A stretch of 64,000 nt of DNA. Source: Triticum aestivum. Its lineage: Eukaryota > Streptophyta > Magnoliopsida > Poales > Poaceae. The notes beneath the pieces are model-generated. The model saw only the letters and a program-made list of their open reading frames with translations. It was not told the origin of the DNA and made no database searches. The DNA is taken from positions 229,132,643 to 229,196,642 of the forward strand of contig NC_057795.1 in assembly GCF_018294505.1 (NCBI RefSeq). The letters run 5' to 3'. A program made the position numbers and the translations under genes. Positions 1-11,222 of the stretch are shown in pieces; within the stretch, counting starts at the first letter, position 1; the number at the start of each line of letters is the position of its first letter.

Positions 1-78
1 AAGTGGGCTACACTTAAATGTGCTAGCCATATGCTTCATGATGCTCCCGTTATGTTTCAATTCTTATCTTTTATGTGA
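1..78 (+). pseudogene. C-terminal end of the unknown ORF of element A
   Basis: Frame 1 reads 25 residues and then TGA at 76-78. The residues (ending ASHMLHDAPVMFQFLSFM) match the C-terminus of the minus-strand ORFs of C (ending at 10353) and L (ending at 32161). Three independent element copies therefore share the same C-terminus, with only conservative changes. Function unknown. The rest of the gene is upstream of the window, so it cannot be judged whether this copy is intact. Confidence 0.7.
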
Positions 79-727
79 GCATCATTGTCATCATCATGCC
101 GAGCTAGAAAGGCATTAAAGAAAAAGCGCTTGTTGGGAGACAACCCAATATTTACCTTTACTGTTTTTGTGTGTCCACATGATTATGCTACTGTAGTAAT
201 CATGTTTTATAGCTTTGTTTCAATAAAGTTCCAAGTAAGACCTTTAGGATAGCTTACGGTGATAGTTGTGTTGATCCTGCTGAAAATCAGAAACTTTTGC
301 ACCCACTAAATTAGTTTTGATAATTCACAGAAACGTGATTTTGATCTTATTCTTTTTGCTCTGGATTGTTACATACATCTCCCAAGCTTTCCTAATTTCG
401 TAGGATTTTTGGAGTTCCAGAAGTATACATTTGATACAGATTACTACAGATTGTTCTGTTTTTGACAGATTCTGTTTTTTATGTGTTGTTTACTTATTTT
501 GATCAATCTATGAGTAGTATCGGAGGTTATGAACCATAGAGAAGTTGGAATACAGTAGATATTACACCAATATGAATTTAGAATGAGTACACAACAGTAC
601 CTAAGTGGTGGTTTTATTTTCTTATACTAACGGAGCTTACGAGTTTTCTGTTGAGTTTTATGTTGTGAAGTTTTCAAGTTTTGGGTAAAGATTCGATGGA
701 TTATGGAATAAGGAGTGGCAAGAGCCT

Positions 728-798
728 AAGCTTGGGGATGCCCAAGGCACCCCAAGGTCATATTCAAGGACAACCAAGAGCCTAAGCTTGGGGATGCC
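728..798 (+). repeat. Two polypurine-tract-like motifs in the 3' non-coding part of A
   Basis: AAGCTTGGGGATGCC occurs at 728-742 and again at 784-798. The same motif forms the polypurine tract at 2593-2605. Between the two copies lies GGCACCCCAAGG, which could pair with the G-rich part. The same two-copy arrangement recurs in C (9636-9705) and L (30705-30775, 31442-31511). Confidence 0.75.
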
Positions 799-2592
799 CC
801 GGATGGCATCCCCTCTTTCGTCTTCGTTCATCGGTAACTTTACTTGGAGCTATATTTTTATTCACCACATGATATGTGTTTTGCTTGGAGCGTCATTTTG
901 TTTTATTTGTTTTGCTTGCTGTTTGAATGAAATTCCAAGATCTAAAATTCTTAAATGAGAGAGAGTCTTCACATAGCTACATAATTATTTAACTACTCAT
1001 TGATCCTCACTTATATCTTGTTGGAGTAGTTTGTCATTTACTCGTGTGCTTCACTTATACCCTATGAGTAAATGGTTGAATGTTTTGAATGTCATAAATC
1101 TAAAATTATATATGTTTCATTCGTTTATCCCATGGGGACTAATGACTTCACATCTAATAAGTAGAGGTAGTAAATTTATTGAAAGTTAAGAAACATAGTA
1201 TTGGTCACTTGAACAATTCATGAAAGAATATTGAAGGAAGAGAGATTTCACATATAAATATACTATCTTAGACATCTTCTATGATTGTGAGCCCCATTAA
1301 TTATTTTCAAACCTGAGCAAATTAGTTGAAATTCGACAAGGAAGACAACATAATGAGTTATGCTTGGGTATATTTGTATAGAAGTTATATTGTTATAGAT
1401 CTTCCAACATGTGGTGCTTGCTTTTTAGAATCCTTTGCTAGCCAAAATATCTATACTAAGCGGGAATACTGCTTGTGCATCCAAATTCCTTGAACCAAGT
1501 TTCCTTCATGAGTGTCCACCATACCTACCTATATGCGGTATTTACATGCCGTTCTAAGTAAATTTGCATGTGCCAAACTCTAAACCTTCAAATAATAATC
1601 TGTTTTATATGCCCAAATCGCTCATGTAGCGACTAGGGGCTGTCGGTATCTTCCATGCCAGGTGGGTTATTCTCACGATGAGTGGACTCCTCTCATCATT
1701 CATGAGTGGCTGGTAACTGGGATGCCCAGTCTCATGATCAAAAGATCAAAATCAAATCGAAATAATTGCAAACAAAACTCCCCCAGGATTGCTGTTAGTT
1801 GGAGGCACCCGTTGTTTCGGGCAAGCCATGGATTGATGATTGTTGGTGGAGGGGGAGTAAAAACTTTACCATTCTATTTGGGAACGACCTATAATGTATC
1901 CAGTATGGAAGAAACTGGGAACCCTTGGTTGTTATGTTGACAATGAAAGCATACCTCTCAAAATTATTTATCTCTATTTCAAAATCAAGATCTGGCACCT
2001 CTGCAAATCCCTACTTCCCTCTGTGAAGGGCCTATCTTTTACTTTTATGCAAGAGTCAGTAATATTCCTTCTTATTCGAACCTACTCTTTAGTTGGCAAG
2101 CATCGTGTGATGGGGAAAGATCTAAGCATATATGGCCATTCAAATATATTTGATCATGAATTATTATTGTTGACAATTATCTATATGATAAGAGAGTTGG
2201 GAGGCGAAACATTAAGCCCCTATCTTTCTCTGTGTTCGATGGATGCTATTTCTTCTAAAAATATGCTTTGAGTGGTAGCAATCATGGAAGACTATATGAT
2301 AGTTGAGTATGTGGGATTTGCTAAATCAAAGCTCTTACATAGACTCTTCCTGAAAATAAGATGAACTGCAATTGTTTGATGACTGAGAACATAGTTTGCT
2401 AGTTTTCAAGAAAGTTTATGGTCTATGCTTTAACATGTGAATAGCTTGTTACTTGATCGTGAGAAGTTTTTATATAATGATGTTAGGAAAGGTGATTGAA
2501 ATTATCATTGATCAAACTTATGCACCTGCTAGCATTCACACTTCATAAATTATTTCTTTTATCATTTACCCACTCGAGGACGAGCATGAATT

Positions 2593-2605
2593 AAGCTTGG
2601 GATGC
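2593..2605 (+). other. Polypurine tract of element A
   Basis: AAGCTTGGGATGC lies directly before the LTR start TGATACGTCTCC. By position this is the primer site for plus-strand synthesis. One G is missing compared with the other copies of the motif. Confidence 0.65.
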
Positions 2606-3274
2606 TGATACGTCTCCAATGTATCTATAATTTATGAAGCATTCATGCTATTATATTATCTGTTTTGGATGTTTATGGGCTTTATTATACACTTTTATAT
2701 TATTTTTGGGACTAACCTATTAACCGGAGGCCCGGCCCAAATTGTTGTTTTCTTGCCTATTTCAGTGTTTTGAAGAAAAGGAATATCAAACAGAGTCCAA
2801 ACAGAATGAAACCTTCGGGAGAGTTATTTTTGGAACGGAAGCAATCCAGGAGACTGAGAGTGCAAGTAAGGGAAGCAACGAGGAAGCCACGAGGCAGGAA
2901 GGCGCTCCCTACCCCCTGGGCGCGTCCCACCCTAGTGGGCCCCTCATGGCTCCCCTGACCGACTTCTTTCGCCTATATATGTCCATATACCTTAAAAACA
3001 TCGAGGAGCACCATAGATCGGGAGTTCCGCCGCCGCAAGCCCCTGTAGCCACCAAAAAACCTCTCGGGAGCCCGTTCCGGCACCCTGCCGGAGGGGGGGG
3101 GGAGATCCCTCACCGATGGCATCTTCATTATCCCGGCGCTCTCCATGACAAGGAGGAGTAGTTCACCCTCGGGGCTGAGGGTATGTACCAGTAGCTATGT
3201 GTTTGATCTATCTCTCTTGTGTTCTTGAGGTGATACGATCTTGATGTATCGCGGGCTTTGCTATTATAGTTGGA
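2606..3274 (+). mobile_element. 3' LTR of element A (left part)
   Basis: The LTR starts TGATACGTCTCCAATG and runs in the same orientation as A. A TATA-like CTATATATG lies at 2973-2981. It matches the reverse complement of the LTRs of C and L up to GCTATTATAGTTGGA; after 3274 the match stops and block B begins. The rest of the LTR (about 1 kb by comparison with L) is not in the window. ORFs within it, such as 2742-3161, are not conserved in the other LTR copies and are not genes. Confidence 0.85.
2973..2981 (+). promoter_or_regulatory. Possible TATA box in the LTR of A
   Basis: CTATATATG follows a GC-rich stretch and is preserved in position in the LTRs of the same family: around 28764-28782 in L (reverse strand), and 52006-52014 in the related LTR H. 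This is consistent with an LTR promoter; transcription was not tested. Confidence 0.45.
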
Positions 3275-3902
3275 GTCATGTTTTGCCATTTCTCATCGTT
3301 CCATGCCGCCGCCGTCTAGAGGAGCACCAGCGTCCATGGTTGCTGCCTCCTTGAGGTGAGATGCAACAACAGATCCTGCAACATGATTCCTGTTACAAAT
3401 AATTTCTACAACATAACCTTTGTTTCAAAAAAAATTACAGACATTTTCGCAACATGAGCTCTGTTGCAAAAAAATCTATAACATAACCTCTGTTACAAAA
3501 AAATTCTACAACATAACCTCTGTTGCAAAAATATCGACAAGCATTTCCGCAACATGATCTGTGTTGCAAAAAAAAAATCTACAACATAACCTTTGTTGCA
3601 AAAAAAATCGAGATGTTACAAAAAAAATCACAAAACAAATTCTGTAGCAAATGTTCCTGCAACAAGATCTCTGTTGCGGAGTAGAGAAAAACATCCAGAC
3701 GCTAGATGGTGCCAGATCTGACGGCTCACGAGGTGATGGATCTTTCCAAAAGATCCGCTGGCCGACGCGTAGTGGCCCCCTTTTTATATTGTACTATGGC
3801 AAATGTATTTTCTTTTACATTGTCTTTTACTGTATCACAAATTACCTTTTTTTATGACCGTGAACCACTCTATCGCCTTTCCCTCCCTCACGCGACGCTC
3901 CC
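3275..3902. other. Block B, left part (unassigned, interrupts LTR A)
   Basis: This stretch separates LTR A from element C and is not LTR sequence. It holds a run of GCAACA/TGTTGC repeats with A-rich spacers, then a mixed segment with CTAGATGGTGCCAGATCTGACGG and GGATCTTTCC. The target duplication CTCCC of C at 3898-3902 and 12253-12257 shows that B continues at 12258. The repeat style resembles subterminal regions of plant DNA transposons, but I cannot see matching terminal inverted repeats. No gene is seen. Confidence 0.5.
3363..3680. repeat. Degenerate GCAACA...TGTTGC tandem repeats
   Basis: Units of roughly 45-50 bp repeat the pattern CAACATGATCTCTGTTGC followed by an A-run and TCTACAACATAACC. 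The GCAACA/TGTTGC parts are inverted repeats, so single units could form small hairpins. Six to seven units are recognisable, with variable A-tract lengths. Confidence 0.7.
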
Positions 3903-4795
3903 TGATGTCTACTGCGCAACCTTCTTCTTGTAGACTCGTGTTGGGCCTCCAAGCGTAGAGTTTTGTAGGACGGTAGCAAATTTCCTCAAGTGGATGACCT
4001 AAGATTTATCAATTCATGGGAGGCATAGGATGAAGATGGTCTCTCTCAAACAACCTTGCAACCAAATAACAAAGAGTCTCTTGTGTCCCCAACACACCCA
4101 ATACAATGGAAAATTGTATAGGTGCACTAGTTTGGCGAAGAGATGGTGATACAAGTGTAATATGGATAATAGATATGGGTTTTTGTAATCTAAAAATATA
4201 TAAACAGCAAGGTAACTAGTAACAAAAATGAGCGAAAACGGTATTGCAATGCTTCAAAACAAGGCCTAGGGTCCATACTTTCACTAGTGCAAGTTCTCTC
4301 GACAATGATAACATAATTAGATCATATAAAACGTGCAACAAAGAGTCACTCCAAAGTCACTAATAGCGGAGAACAAACGAAGAGATTATTGTAGGGTACG
4401 AAACCACCTCAAAGTTATTCTTTCTGATCGATCTATTGGGCTATTCCTATAAGTGTCACAAACAGCCCTAGAGTTCGTACTAAACTAACACCTTAAGACA
4501 CACATCAACCAAAACCCTAATGTCACCTAGATACTCCAATGTCACCACAAGTATCCGCGGGTTTGATTATACGATATGCATCACATAATCTCAGATTCAT
4601 CTATTCAAACCAACACAAAGAACTTCAAAGAGTGCCCCAAAGTTTCTACCATAGAGCTAGGACGAAAACATGTGCCAACCCCTATGCATAAGTTCACAAG
4701 GTCACAGAACCCGCAAGTTGATCACCAAAACATGCATCAAGTGGATCACGTGAATATCCCACACTACTAGGAAAAGGGCTATAGATGGAAATGAC

Positions 4796-5035
4796 ACTAA
4801 TGGCGCACTAGACATGTGGTGCGCCATTAGTATATACTAATGGCGCACCACCTTCTGATGCGCCATTAGTGTTGAAACTACTAATGGTGCACCCTGCCTA
4901 CGGTGCGCCATTAGTACCAAATTTTTTTTTAAACTAGTGCGCCTGTCCAAACATACTAATGGCGCACCGTGGGTGTGGTGCGCCATTACTAGTTAAACTA
5001 GTAATGGCGCACCATGCCACGGTGCGCCATTAGTA
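4796..5035. repeat. Left subterminal hairpin array of the CACTA element
   Basis: Repeated inverted pairs of ACTAATGGCGCACC and GGTGCGCCATTAGT with 4-10 bp loops occur about five times. Plant CACTA transposases bind subterminal repeats of this kind; the unit seen here is a likely binding motif (inference). Confidence 0.8.
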
Positions 5036-5431
5036 ACCTTGGCCACCACTTCCACCGAATGCACACCCCCCCCTGTGGATCGCCTTTTCAATTTAAAAAA
5101 AAATAAAACAAAATGATAAAAATGTCAAAAAAATAAAAGAAAATAAGTTTCCCATGTGATATGTGGCCTAGTTGTTGGGAAAATTTGCAAATATGAATTT
5201 TGACTTCATTTGCAAAATCTCGCGAGAATTTGTAAAAATGGGCATAACTTTTGCATACTAACTCGGATGAAAAAGTTTTTTATATGAAAAATCATCTACT
5301 CGAAAAGTTACATCCAAATTTAACGGGGGGAACCCCGTTAAACATTTCCAAAATCCTCAAAAACCTAACAGAAAAAAAGATACGGGGCTTTTAAGATCTA
5401 GAGAGGCAAAAAAATCAAAAAAATTCAAACT

Positions 5432-5718
5432 TACTAATGGCGCACCTGCCCATGGTGCGCCATTAGTATCTTCCCGCCTTCAAAATTCAAAATAAATCAA
5501 AAAAATAAAAAAATTACTAATGGCGCACCTGACCATGGTGCGCCATTAGTATCTTCCCGCCTTCAAAATTCAAAATAAATCAAAAAAATAAAAAATAAAT
5601 ACTAATGGCGCACCTGCCCGTGGTGCGCCATTAGTATCTTCCCGCCTTCAAAATTCAAAATAAATAAAAAAAATAAAAAAATTACTAATGGCACACCTGC
5701 CCGCGGTGCGCCATTAGT
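5432..5718. repeat. Four tandem 83-85 bp units inside the CACTA element
   Basis: TACTAATGG starts at 5432, 5515, 5600 and 5683. Each unit has a hairpin (TACTAATGGCGCACC, short loop, GGTGCGCCATTAGTA) followed by TCTTCCCGCCTTCAAAATTC and an A-rich stretch; the last unit is partial. Differences are few (for example CATGG, CGTGG and CGCGG loops), which suggests recent local amplification. Confidence 0.85.
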
Positions 5719-5737
5719 ATGCCGTATATATGGCTGG

Positions 5738-6238
5738 TCCTCTCCTCCTCTCTTCATTTCATCTTCCCTTCTCTCCTCCACCATACTTCTCCTCTCCGGT
5801 GACCTCCTCCTCCTCTCCGGCGACCTCCTCCTCCCTCCTCCCTCCTCCCTCCTCCCCTCCCCTCCCTCCCCTCCCTCCCCTCACGGTTTCTTCTCCCTCC
5901 TCTCCGGCGACCTCCTCCTCCCTCCTCCCTCCTCCCCTCCCCTCCCCTCCCCTCCCCTCCCCTCCCCTCCCCTCATGGTTTCTTCTCCCTCCTCTCCAGT
6001 GAGCTCCTCCTCCCTCCTCTCCGGTGAGCTCCTCCTCCCTCCTCTCCCTCCTCCCTCCTCTCCGGTGAGGCAAAAAATCCCCTCCTCTCCGGTGAGCTCC
6101 TCCTCCCTCCTCTCCGGTGAGCTCCTCCTCCCTCCCTCCTCTCCGGTGAGCTCCTCCTCCCTCCTCTCCGGTGAGCTCCTCCTCCCTCCTCTCCGGTGAG
6201 CTCCTCCTCCTCCTCTCCGGCGAGCTCCTCTCCGGCAA
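5738..6238. repeat. CT-rich minisatellite (CTCCTCCCTCCTCTCCGGTGAG)
   Basis: Low-complexity pyrimidine array with variable units built from CTCCTCC and CTCTCCGGTGAG. All reading frames on both strands stay open because of composition, giving spurious ORFs of up to 199 codons on the minus strand (5759-6358). Not a gene. Confidence 0.85.
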
Positions 6239-6369
6239 AAGACCATGGCAACAAGATCCAAAAACAGGAACAAAATTTGAGAATATTGTCGTGCCAAAAA
6301 CAAGCAAAAAAAACGAGCAAAAAATGGGCAAAAAATCACGATCCAGATCTAGATTCAAAATGGCGCATC

Positions 6370-6650
6370 ACTAATGGCGCATCACAGGAAAGTGCGCCAT
6401 TAGTATGCCGCGGTTACTAATGGCGCATCCAGTTGTGGTGCGCCATTAGTATCCAAAGCACCTGGCCCCTGGGAGGCATACTAATGGCGCACCGTGGCCT
6501 ATACTAATGGCGCACCAGTGGTGCGCCATTAGTATACCAGATACTAATGGCGCACCACTGGTGCGCCATTAGTAAAAATTACTAATGGCGTGCTGTTAGT
6601 GGCGCACCACAGATGCGCCATTAATGGCCATATTAGGTGCGCCATTAGTG
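6370..6650. repeat. Right subterminal hairpin array of the CACTA element
   Basis: ACTAATGGCGCA(T/C)C and GTGCGCCATTAGTA alternate on both strands, ending with GTGCGCCATTAGTG shortly before the right terminus. It mirrors the left array. Confidence 0.8.
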
Positions 6651-6861
6651 GGGGGTTTTCTAGTAGTGCCATTGTCACCACGGATAAGCACATGCAAGAC
6701 ATACATCAAGTATTCCCAAATCCTTGAAGACTCAATCCGATAGATAAGTTCAAAGGGAAAACTCGGTCCATTACAAGAAGGTAGAGGGGGAGAAACATCA
6801 TAAGATCCAACTATAATAGCAAACCTCGTGGTACATCAACATCATGCCAGATCAAGAACAC

Positions 6862-6907
<46 letters not shown>

Positions 6908-6912
6908 AGAGA
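6862..6912. repeat. (GA)n microsatellite in LTR of C
   Basis: About 50 bp of GA dinucleotides with one GGA interruption. The same site is expanded in the other LTR of C (11612-11658) but short in L (about 28531-28550 and 35260-35272), so the length is element-copy specific. Confidence 0.95.
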
Positions 6913-7509
6913 TCAAACACATAGCTACTGGTACATACCCTCAGCCCCGAGGGTGAACTACTCCCTCCTCGTCATGGAGAGCGTCGGGATGATGAAGATG
7001 GCCACCGGTGATGGATTCCCCCTCCGGCAGGGTACCGGAACAGGGTCCCGATTGGTTTTTGGTGGCTACAGAGGTTTGCAGCGGCGGAACTCCCGATCTA
7101 GGTTTATTTCTGGGGGTTTTGTGTTTATCGGAATTTTTGGCGTCGGTTTCAAGTCAAGGGGGTCCACGAGTCAACCACAAGACAGGAGCACCCTCCCAGG
7201 GGGTAGGGCGCGCCCTCCTGTCTTGTGGTTGGCTCGGGACCCTTACGACCCAACTCTTTTGCTTCGGGGGCTTCTTCTGGTCCATAAAAAATCACCGTAA
7301 ATTTTCAGGTCATTTGGACTCCGTTTGGTATTCCTTTTTTGTAAAACTCAAAAAGAAGGAAAAAACAGAAACTGGCACTGGGCTCCAGGTTAATAGGTTA
7401 GTCCCAAAAATCATATAAAATAGCATATAAATGCATATAAAACATCGAAGATGGATAATATAATAGCATGGAACAATGAAAAACTATAGATACGTTGGAG
7501 ACGTATCAA

Positions 7510-7523
7510 GCATCCCCAAGCTT
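7510..7523 (-). other. Polypurine tract of element C
   Basis: On the minus strand AAGCTTGGGGATGC ends one base before the 3' LTR, whose plus-strand boundary is 7508. It is the same motif and position as in A and L. Confidence 0.7.
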
Positions 7524-10352
7524 AATTCCTGCTCGTCCTCGAGTAGGTAAATGATAAAAACAGAATTTTTGATGTGGAATGCTACCTAACATATTTATCC
7601 ATGTAAGTTTTTTTATTGTGGAATGAATGTTCAGATCCATAAGATTGAAAACAAAATTTTAATATTGACACAAAAACGATAATACTTCAAGCATACTAAT
7701 AAAGCAATCATGTCTTCTCAAAATATCATGGCCAAAGAAAGCTATCCCTACAAAATCATATAGTCTGGCTATGCTCCATCTTCATCACACAAAATATTCA
7801 AATCATGCACAACCCCTATGACAAGCCAAGCAATTGTTTCATACTTTTGATGTTCTCAAACCTTTTCAACTTTCACGCAATACATGAGCATGAGCCATGG
7901 ACATAGCACTATAGTTGGAATAGAATATGGTGGTTGTGGAGAAGACAAAAAGAAGAAGATAGCCTCACATCTACTAGGCGTATCAGCAGGCTATGGAGAT
8001 GCCCATCAATAGATATCAATCTGAGTGAGTAGGGATTGCCATGCACCAGATGCACTAGAGCTATAAGTTTATGAAAGCTCAAAAAGAAACTAAGTGGGTG
8101 TGCATCCAACTCGCTTGCTCACGAAAACCCAGGGCAATTTGAGGAAGCATGTCGTTGGAATATACAATCCAAGTTCTATAATGAAAAATTCCCACTAGTA
8201 TATGAAACTGACAATATAGGAGACTCTTTGTCATGAAGAACATGGTGCTACTTTGAAGCACAAGTGTGGTAAAAGGACAGTAGAATTGCTCCTTCTCTTC
8301 TTTTCTCTCATTTTTTTCTTTTTCTTTTTCTCTTTTTTTGGGCCTTCTATTTTTTTGGCCTCTTTTCTTTCTTTTTTTAAATTTTATTTTTCGTCCAGAG
8401 TCTCATCCCGACTTGTGGGGGAATCATAGTCTTCATCATCCTTTCCTCACATGGGACAATGCTCTAATAATGAAGATCATCATACTTTTATTTACTTACA
8501 ACTCAAGAATTACAACTCAATACTTAGAACAAAATATGACTCTATATGAATGCCTCCGGTGGTGTACCGGGATGTGCAATGAATCAAGAGTGACATGTAT
8601 GAAAGAATTATGAATGGTGGCTTTGCCACAAATACGATGTCAACTACATGATCATGCAAAGAAATATGACAATGATGAAGTGTGTCATAATAAAAGGAAC
8701 GGTGGAAAGTTGCATGGCAATATATCTTGAAATGGCTATGGAAATGCCATAATAGGTAGGTATGATGGATGTTTTGAGGAAGGTATATGGTGGGTGTATG
8801 GTACCGGCAAAAGTTGCGCGGTACTAGAGAGGCTAGCAATGGTGGAAGGGTGAGAGTGTGTATAATCCATTGACTCAATATTAGTCATAAAAAATCCACA
8901 TACTTATTGCAAAAATCTATTAGTCATCGAAACAAAGTACTACACACATGATCCTAGGGGTATAGATTGGTAGGAAAAGACCATCGCTCGTCCCCACCGC
9001 CACTCATAAGAAAGACAATCAATAAATAAATCATGCCCTGACTTCATCACATAACGGTTCACCATACGTGCATGCTACGGGAATCACAAACTTCAACACT
9101 AGTATTTCTACAATCCACAATCACTAGCATGACTATAATATCACCATCCTCATATCTGAAAACAATCATGAAGAATTAAACTTCTCATAGTATTCAATGC
9201 ACTTTATATGAAAGTTTTTATTATATCCCTCTTGGATGCCCATCATATTAGGGCCAAATTCATAACCAAAGCAAATTACCATGTTGTTTAAATACTCTCA
9301 AAATAATATAAGTGAAGCACATGAGAGTTCAAAATTTTCTTCAAAATAAAACCCCCGCCGTGCTCTAAAAAGATATAAGTGAAGCACTAGAGCAAACGAC
9401 AAACTACTCCGAAAGATATAAGTGAAGATCAATGAGTAGTCGAATAATTGTGTAACTATGTGAAGACTCTCTAACATTTAAGAATTTGAGATCTTGGGAT
9501 ATTATTCAAACAGCAAGCAAAACAAAATAAAATAAAATGACGCTCGAAGCAAAACACATGTCATGTGGTGAATAAAAATATAGCTCCAAGTAAAGTTACC
9601 GATGAACGAAGACGAAAGAGGGGATACCATCCAGTGCATCCCCAAGCTTAGTTGCTTGGCTCTCCTTGAATATTACCTTGGGGTGCCTTGGGAATCCCCA
9701 AGCTTAGGCTCTTGCCACTCCTTATTCCATAGTCCATCGAATCTTTACCCAAAACTTGAAAACTTCACAACACAAAACTCAACAGGAAACTCGTAAGCTC
9801 CGTTAGTACAAGAAAATAAAATCACCACTTAGGTACTGTTGTGAACTCATTCTAAATTCATATTGGTGTTATATATACTATATTCCAACTTCTCCATGGT
9901 TCATAACCTCCGATACTACTCATGGATTCATCAAAATAAGCAAACAACACATAAAAATAGAATCTAACAAAAACAGAACAGTCTATAGTCATATGGAAAC
10001 TTTCCATACTTATCTAACTCCAAAAATTCTGAAAAATTAGGAAAATCTATGTAATTTGTATATCCATCGTCTGTAAAAAACTTTAGATCAAAAGCACGTT
10101 CCTGTGAATTTTAAAAATTCCTAGACTTAGAGCAAAAGTTTCTATTTTTGCACAGAATCAAGTCAACTATCATCCACACTACCCCAAAGGCTTTACTTGG
10201 CACTTTATTGAAACAAAAGCTATAAAACATGATTACTACAGTATCTTAATCATGTTAACACACAAAAACATTAGGGGTAAATATTGGGTTGTCTCCCAAC
10301 AAGCACTTATCTTTAATGCCTTTTTAGCTAGGCTTGATGATTTGAATGATGC
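7524..10352 (-). other. 3' non-coding part of element C
   Basis: About 2.8 kb between the ORF stop and the polypurine tract. It is AT-rich and has no conserved reading frame. It aligns by eye with the equivalent parts of A and L in several blocks, for example the segment around 9540-9960. Two extra polypurine-like motifs lie at 9636-9649 and 9692-9705. A pyrimidine-rich tract of T and C runs over 8290-8400. I see no gene. Confidence 0.7.
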
Positions 10353-11222
10353 TTACATAAAAGATAAGAATTGAAACATAATGGGAGCATCACGAAGCAT
10401 ATGACTAGCAAATTTAAGTCTAACCCACTTCCTATGCATAGGGATTTTGTGAGCAAACAATTTATGGGAACAAGAATCAACTAGCATAGGAAGGCAAAGC
10501 AAGCATAACTTCAAAACTTTAAGCACATAGAGAGGAAACTTGATATTATTGCAACTCCTACAAGCATATATTCCTCCCTCATAATAATTTTCAGTAGCAT
10601 AATGAATGAATTCAACAAGATAACTATCACATAAAGCATTCTTTTCATGAGCCATAGTCTTTGGAATTTTATTACTCTCCACATAAGCAAATTTCTTCTG
10701 ATGAATAGTAGTGGGAGCAAACTCAACAAAATAAGTATCATGTGAGGCATAATACAATTGAAAATTAAAAGCAAGATGACAAGTTTCATGGTTATCATTA
10801 TTATTTATATCATACATGTTATCACAATAATCATCATAGATAGCAACTTTGTTCTCATAATCAATTAGAACCTCTTCCGAAATAGTGGATTCATCACTAA
10901 ATAAAGTCATGACCTCTCCAAGTCCACTTCCATAATTATCACAATAAAATTCAACACCCTCCAAAATAGTGGGATCATTACTTCCTAAAGTTGACACTCT
11001 TCCAAACCCACTTTCATCAATATAATCATCATAAATAGGAGGTGTGCTTTCATCATAATAAATATTCTCATCAAAACTTGGGGGACTAAAAATATCATAT
11101 TCATCAAACATAGCATCCCCAAGCTTGTAGCTTTGCATATCATTAGCATCATGGATATTCAAGGAATTCATACTAACAACATTGCAATCATGCTCATCAT
11201 ACAAAGATTTTATGTCGAACAT
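10353..11222 (-). CDS. Unknown retroelement protein of element C (deleted version)
   Basis: Open frame of 289 residues, function not recognised. It corresponds to the two ends of the longer ORF of element L (33996-32161). N-terminal residues 1-25 (SLYDEHDCNVVSMNSLNIH) match L near 33890, then the frame jumps to the acidic section starting with KLGDAMFDEYD. The zinc-knuckle and lysine-rich parts of L are missing, so C carries an in-frame internal deletion. The middle is rich in Asp, Glu, Tyr and Asn. The C-terminal 90 residues are well conserved with L: an YYEGG(I/T)YAC(R)xCNNIKFPLYVLK segment, a hydrophobic stretch of about 15 residues (VLKLCLLCLPMLVD), then a basic HKIPMHRKWVRLKFASHM tail. 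The start shown is only the first ATG of the open frame; the true start in L-type elements lies further upstream. It is open despite decay around it. A structural, gag-like protein is possible. Confidence 0.6.
   Translation of the reverse strand: MFDIKSLYDEHDCNVVSMNSLNIHDANDMQSYKLGDAMFDEYDIFSPPSFDENIYYDESTPPIYDDYIDESGFGRVSTLGSNDPTILEGVEFYCDNYGSGLGEVMTLFSDESTISEEVLIDYENKVAIYDDYCDNMYDINNNDNHETCHLAFNFQLYYASHDTYFVEFAPTTIHQKKFAYVESNKIPKTMAHEKNALCDSYLVEFIHYATENYYEGGIYACRSCNNIKFPLYVLKVLKLCLLCLPMLVDSCSHKLFAHKIPMHRKWVRLKFASHMLRDAPIMFQFLSFM

Larger units (their letters stand above)
1..2605 (+). mobile_element. Element A, internal 3' part
   Basis: The window opens inside an LTR retrotransposon on the plus strand. 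It is the same family as elements C and L, shown by shared sequence: the C-terminal coding end at 1-78, the tract resembling TTGGGAGACAACCCAA at about 135, and the paired AAGCTTGGGGATGCC motifs. From 79 to 2605 I find no reading frame that resembles a known protein, so this is the long 3' non-coding part of the element. It ends in a polypurine tract directly before the LTR at 2606. The 5' half lies outside the window. Family assignment rests on internal comparison; a Sabrina-like, Athila-related group is my best guess but was not checked. Confidence 0.8.
4762..6668. mobile_element. Non-autonomous CACTA (DTC) transposon
   Basis: The left end is CACTACTAGGAAAAGGG and the right end reads, on the reverse strand, CACTACTAGAAAACCCC: terminal inverted repeats of about 13 bp with one mismatch. 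It is flanked by the 3-bp duplication CCA (4759-4761 and 6669-6671), the size expected for CACTA superfamily insertion. The LTR of C reads continuously once element and one CCA are removed (ATCCCATTGTCACC, as in 28333-28346). The interior has arrays of ACTAATGGCGCACC hairpins near both ends, a CT-rich array, and no transposase ORF, so it would need an enzyme supplied by another element. Orientation is not defined. Confidence 0.93.
3903..7508 (-). mobile_element. 3' LTR of element C (split by a CACTA element)
   Basis: Without the CACTA insertion at 4762-6668 this LTR is about 1.7 kb, the same length as the two LTRs of L. The plus-strand left end is TGATGTCTAC and the right end is GAGACGTATCA. 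It contains a (GA)n tract at 6862-6912 and the conserved block around 6920-7060 seen in all LTRs of this family. Confidence 0.9.

Noticed and set aside
2742..3161. 139-codon ORF in LTR A
   Set aside because: Lies in an LTR, over the TATA region; not kept as a reading frame in the homologous LTRs of C and L.
4576..5035. A plant microRNA precursor from the ACTAATGGCGCACC hairpins
   Set aside because: The stems are short (14-15 bp), many and tandem; they fit subterminal repeats of a CACTA element better than a single miRNA fold.
5759..6358. 199-codon ORF on the minus strand, with overlapping long ORFs
   Set aside because: Pure product of the CT-rich array in the CACTA element: repeats of EELTGEEGGGAHRR in all frames.
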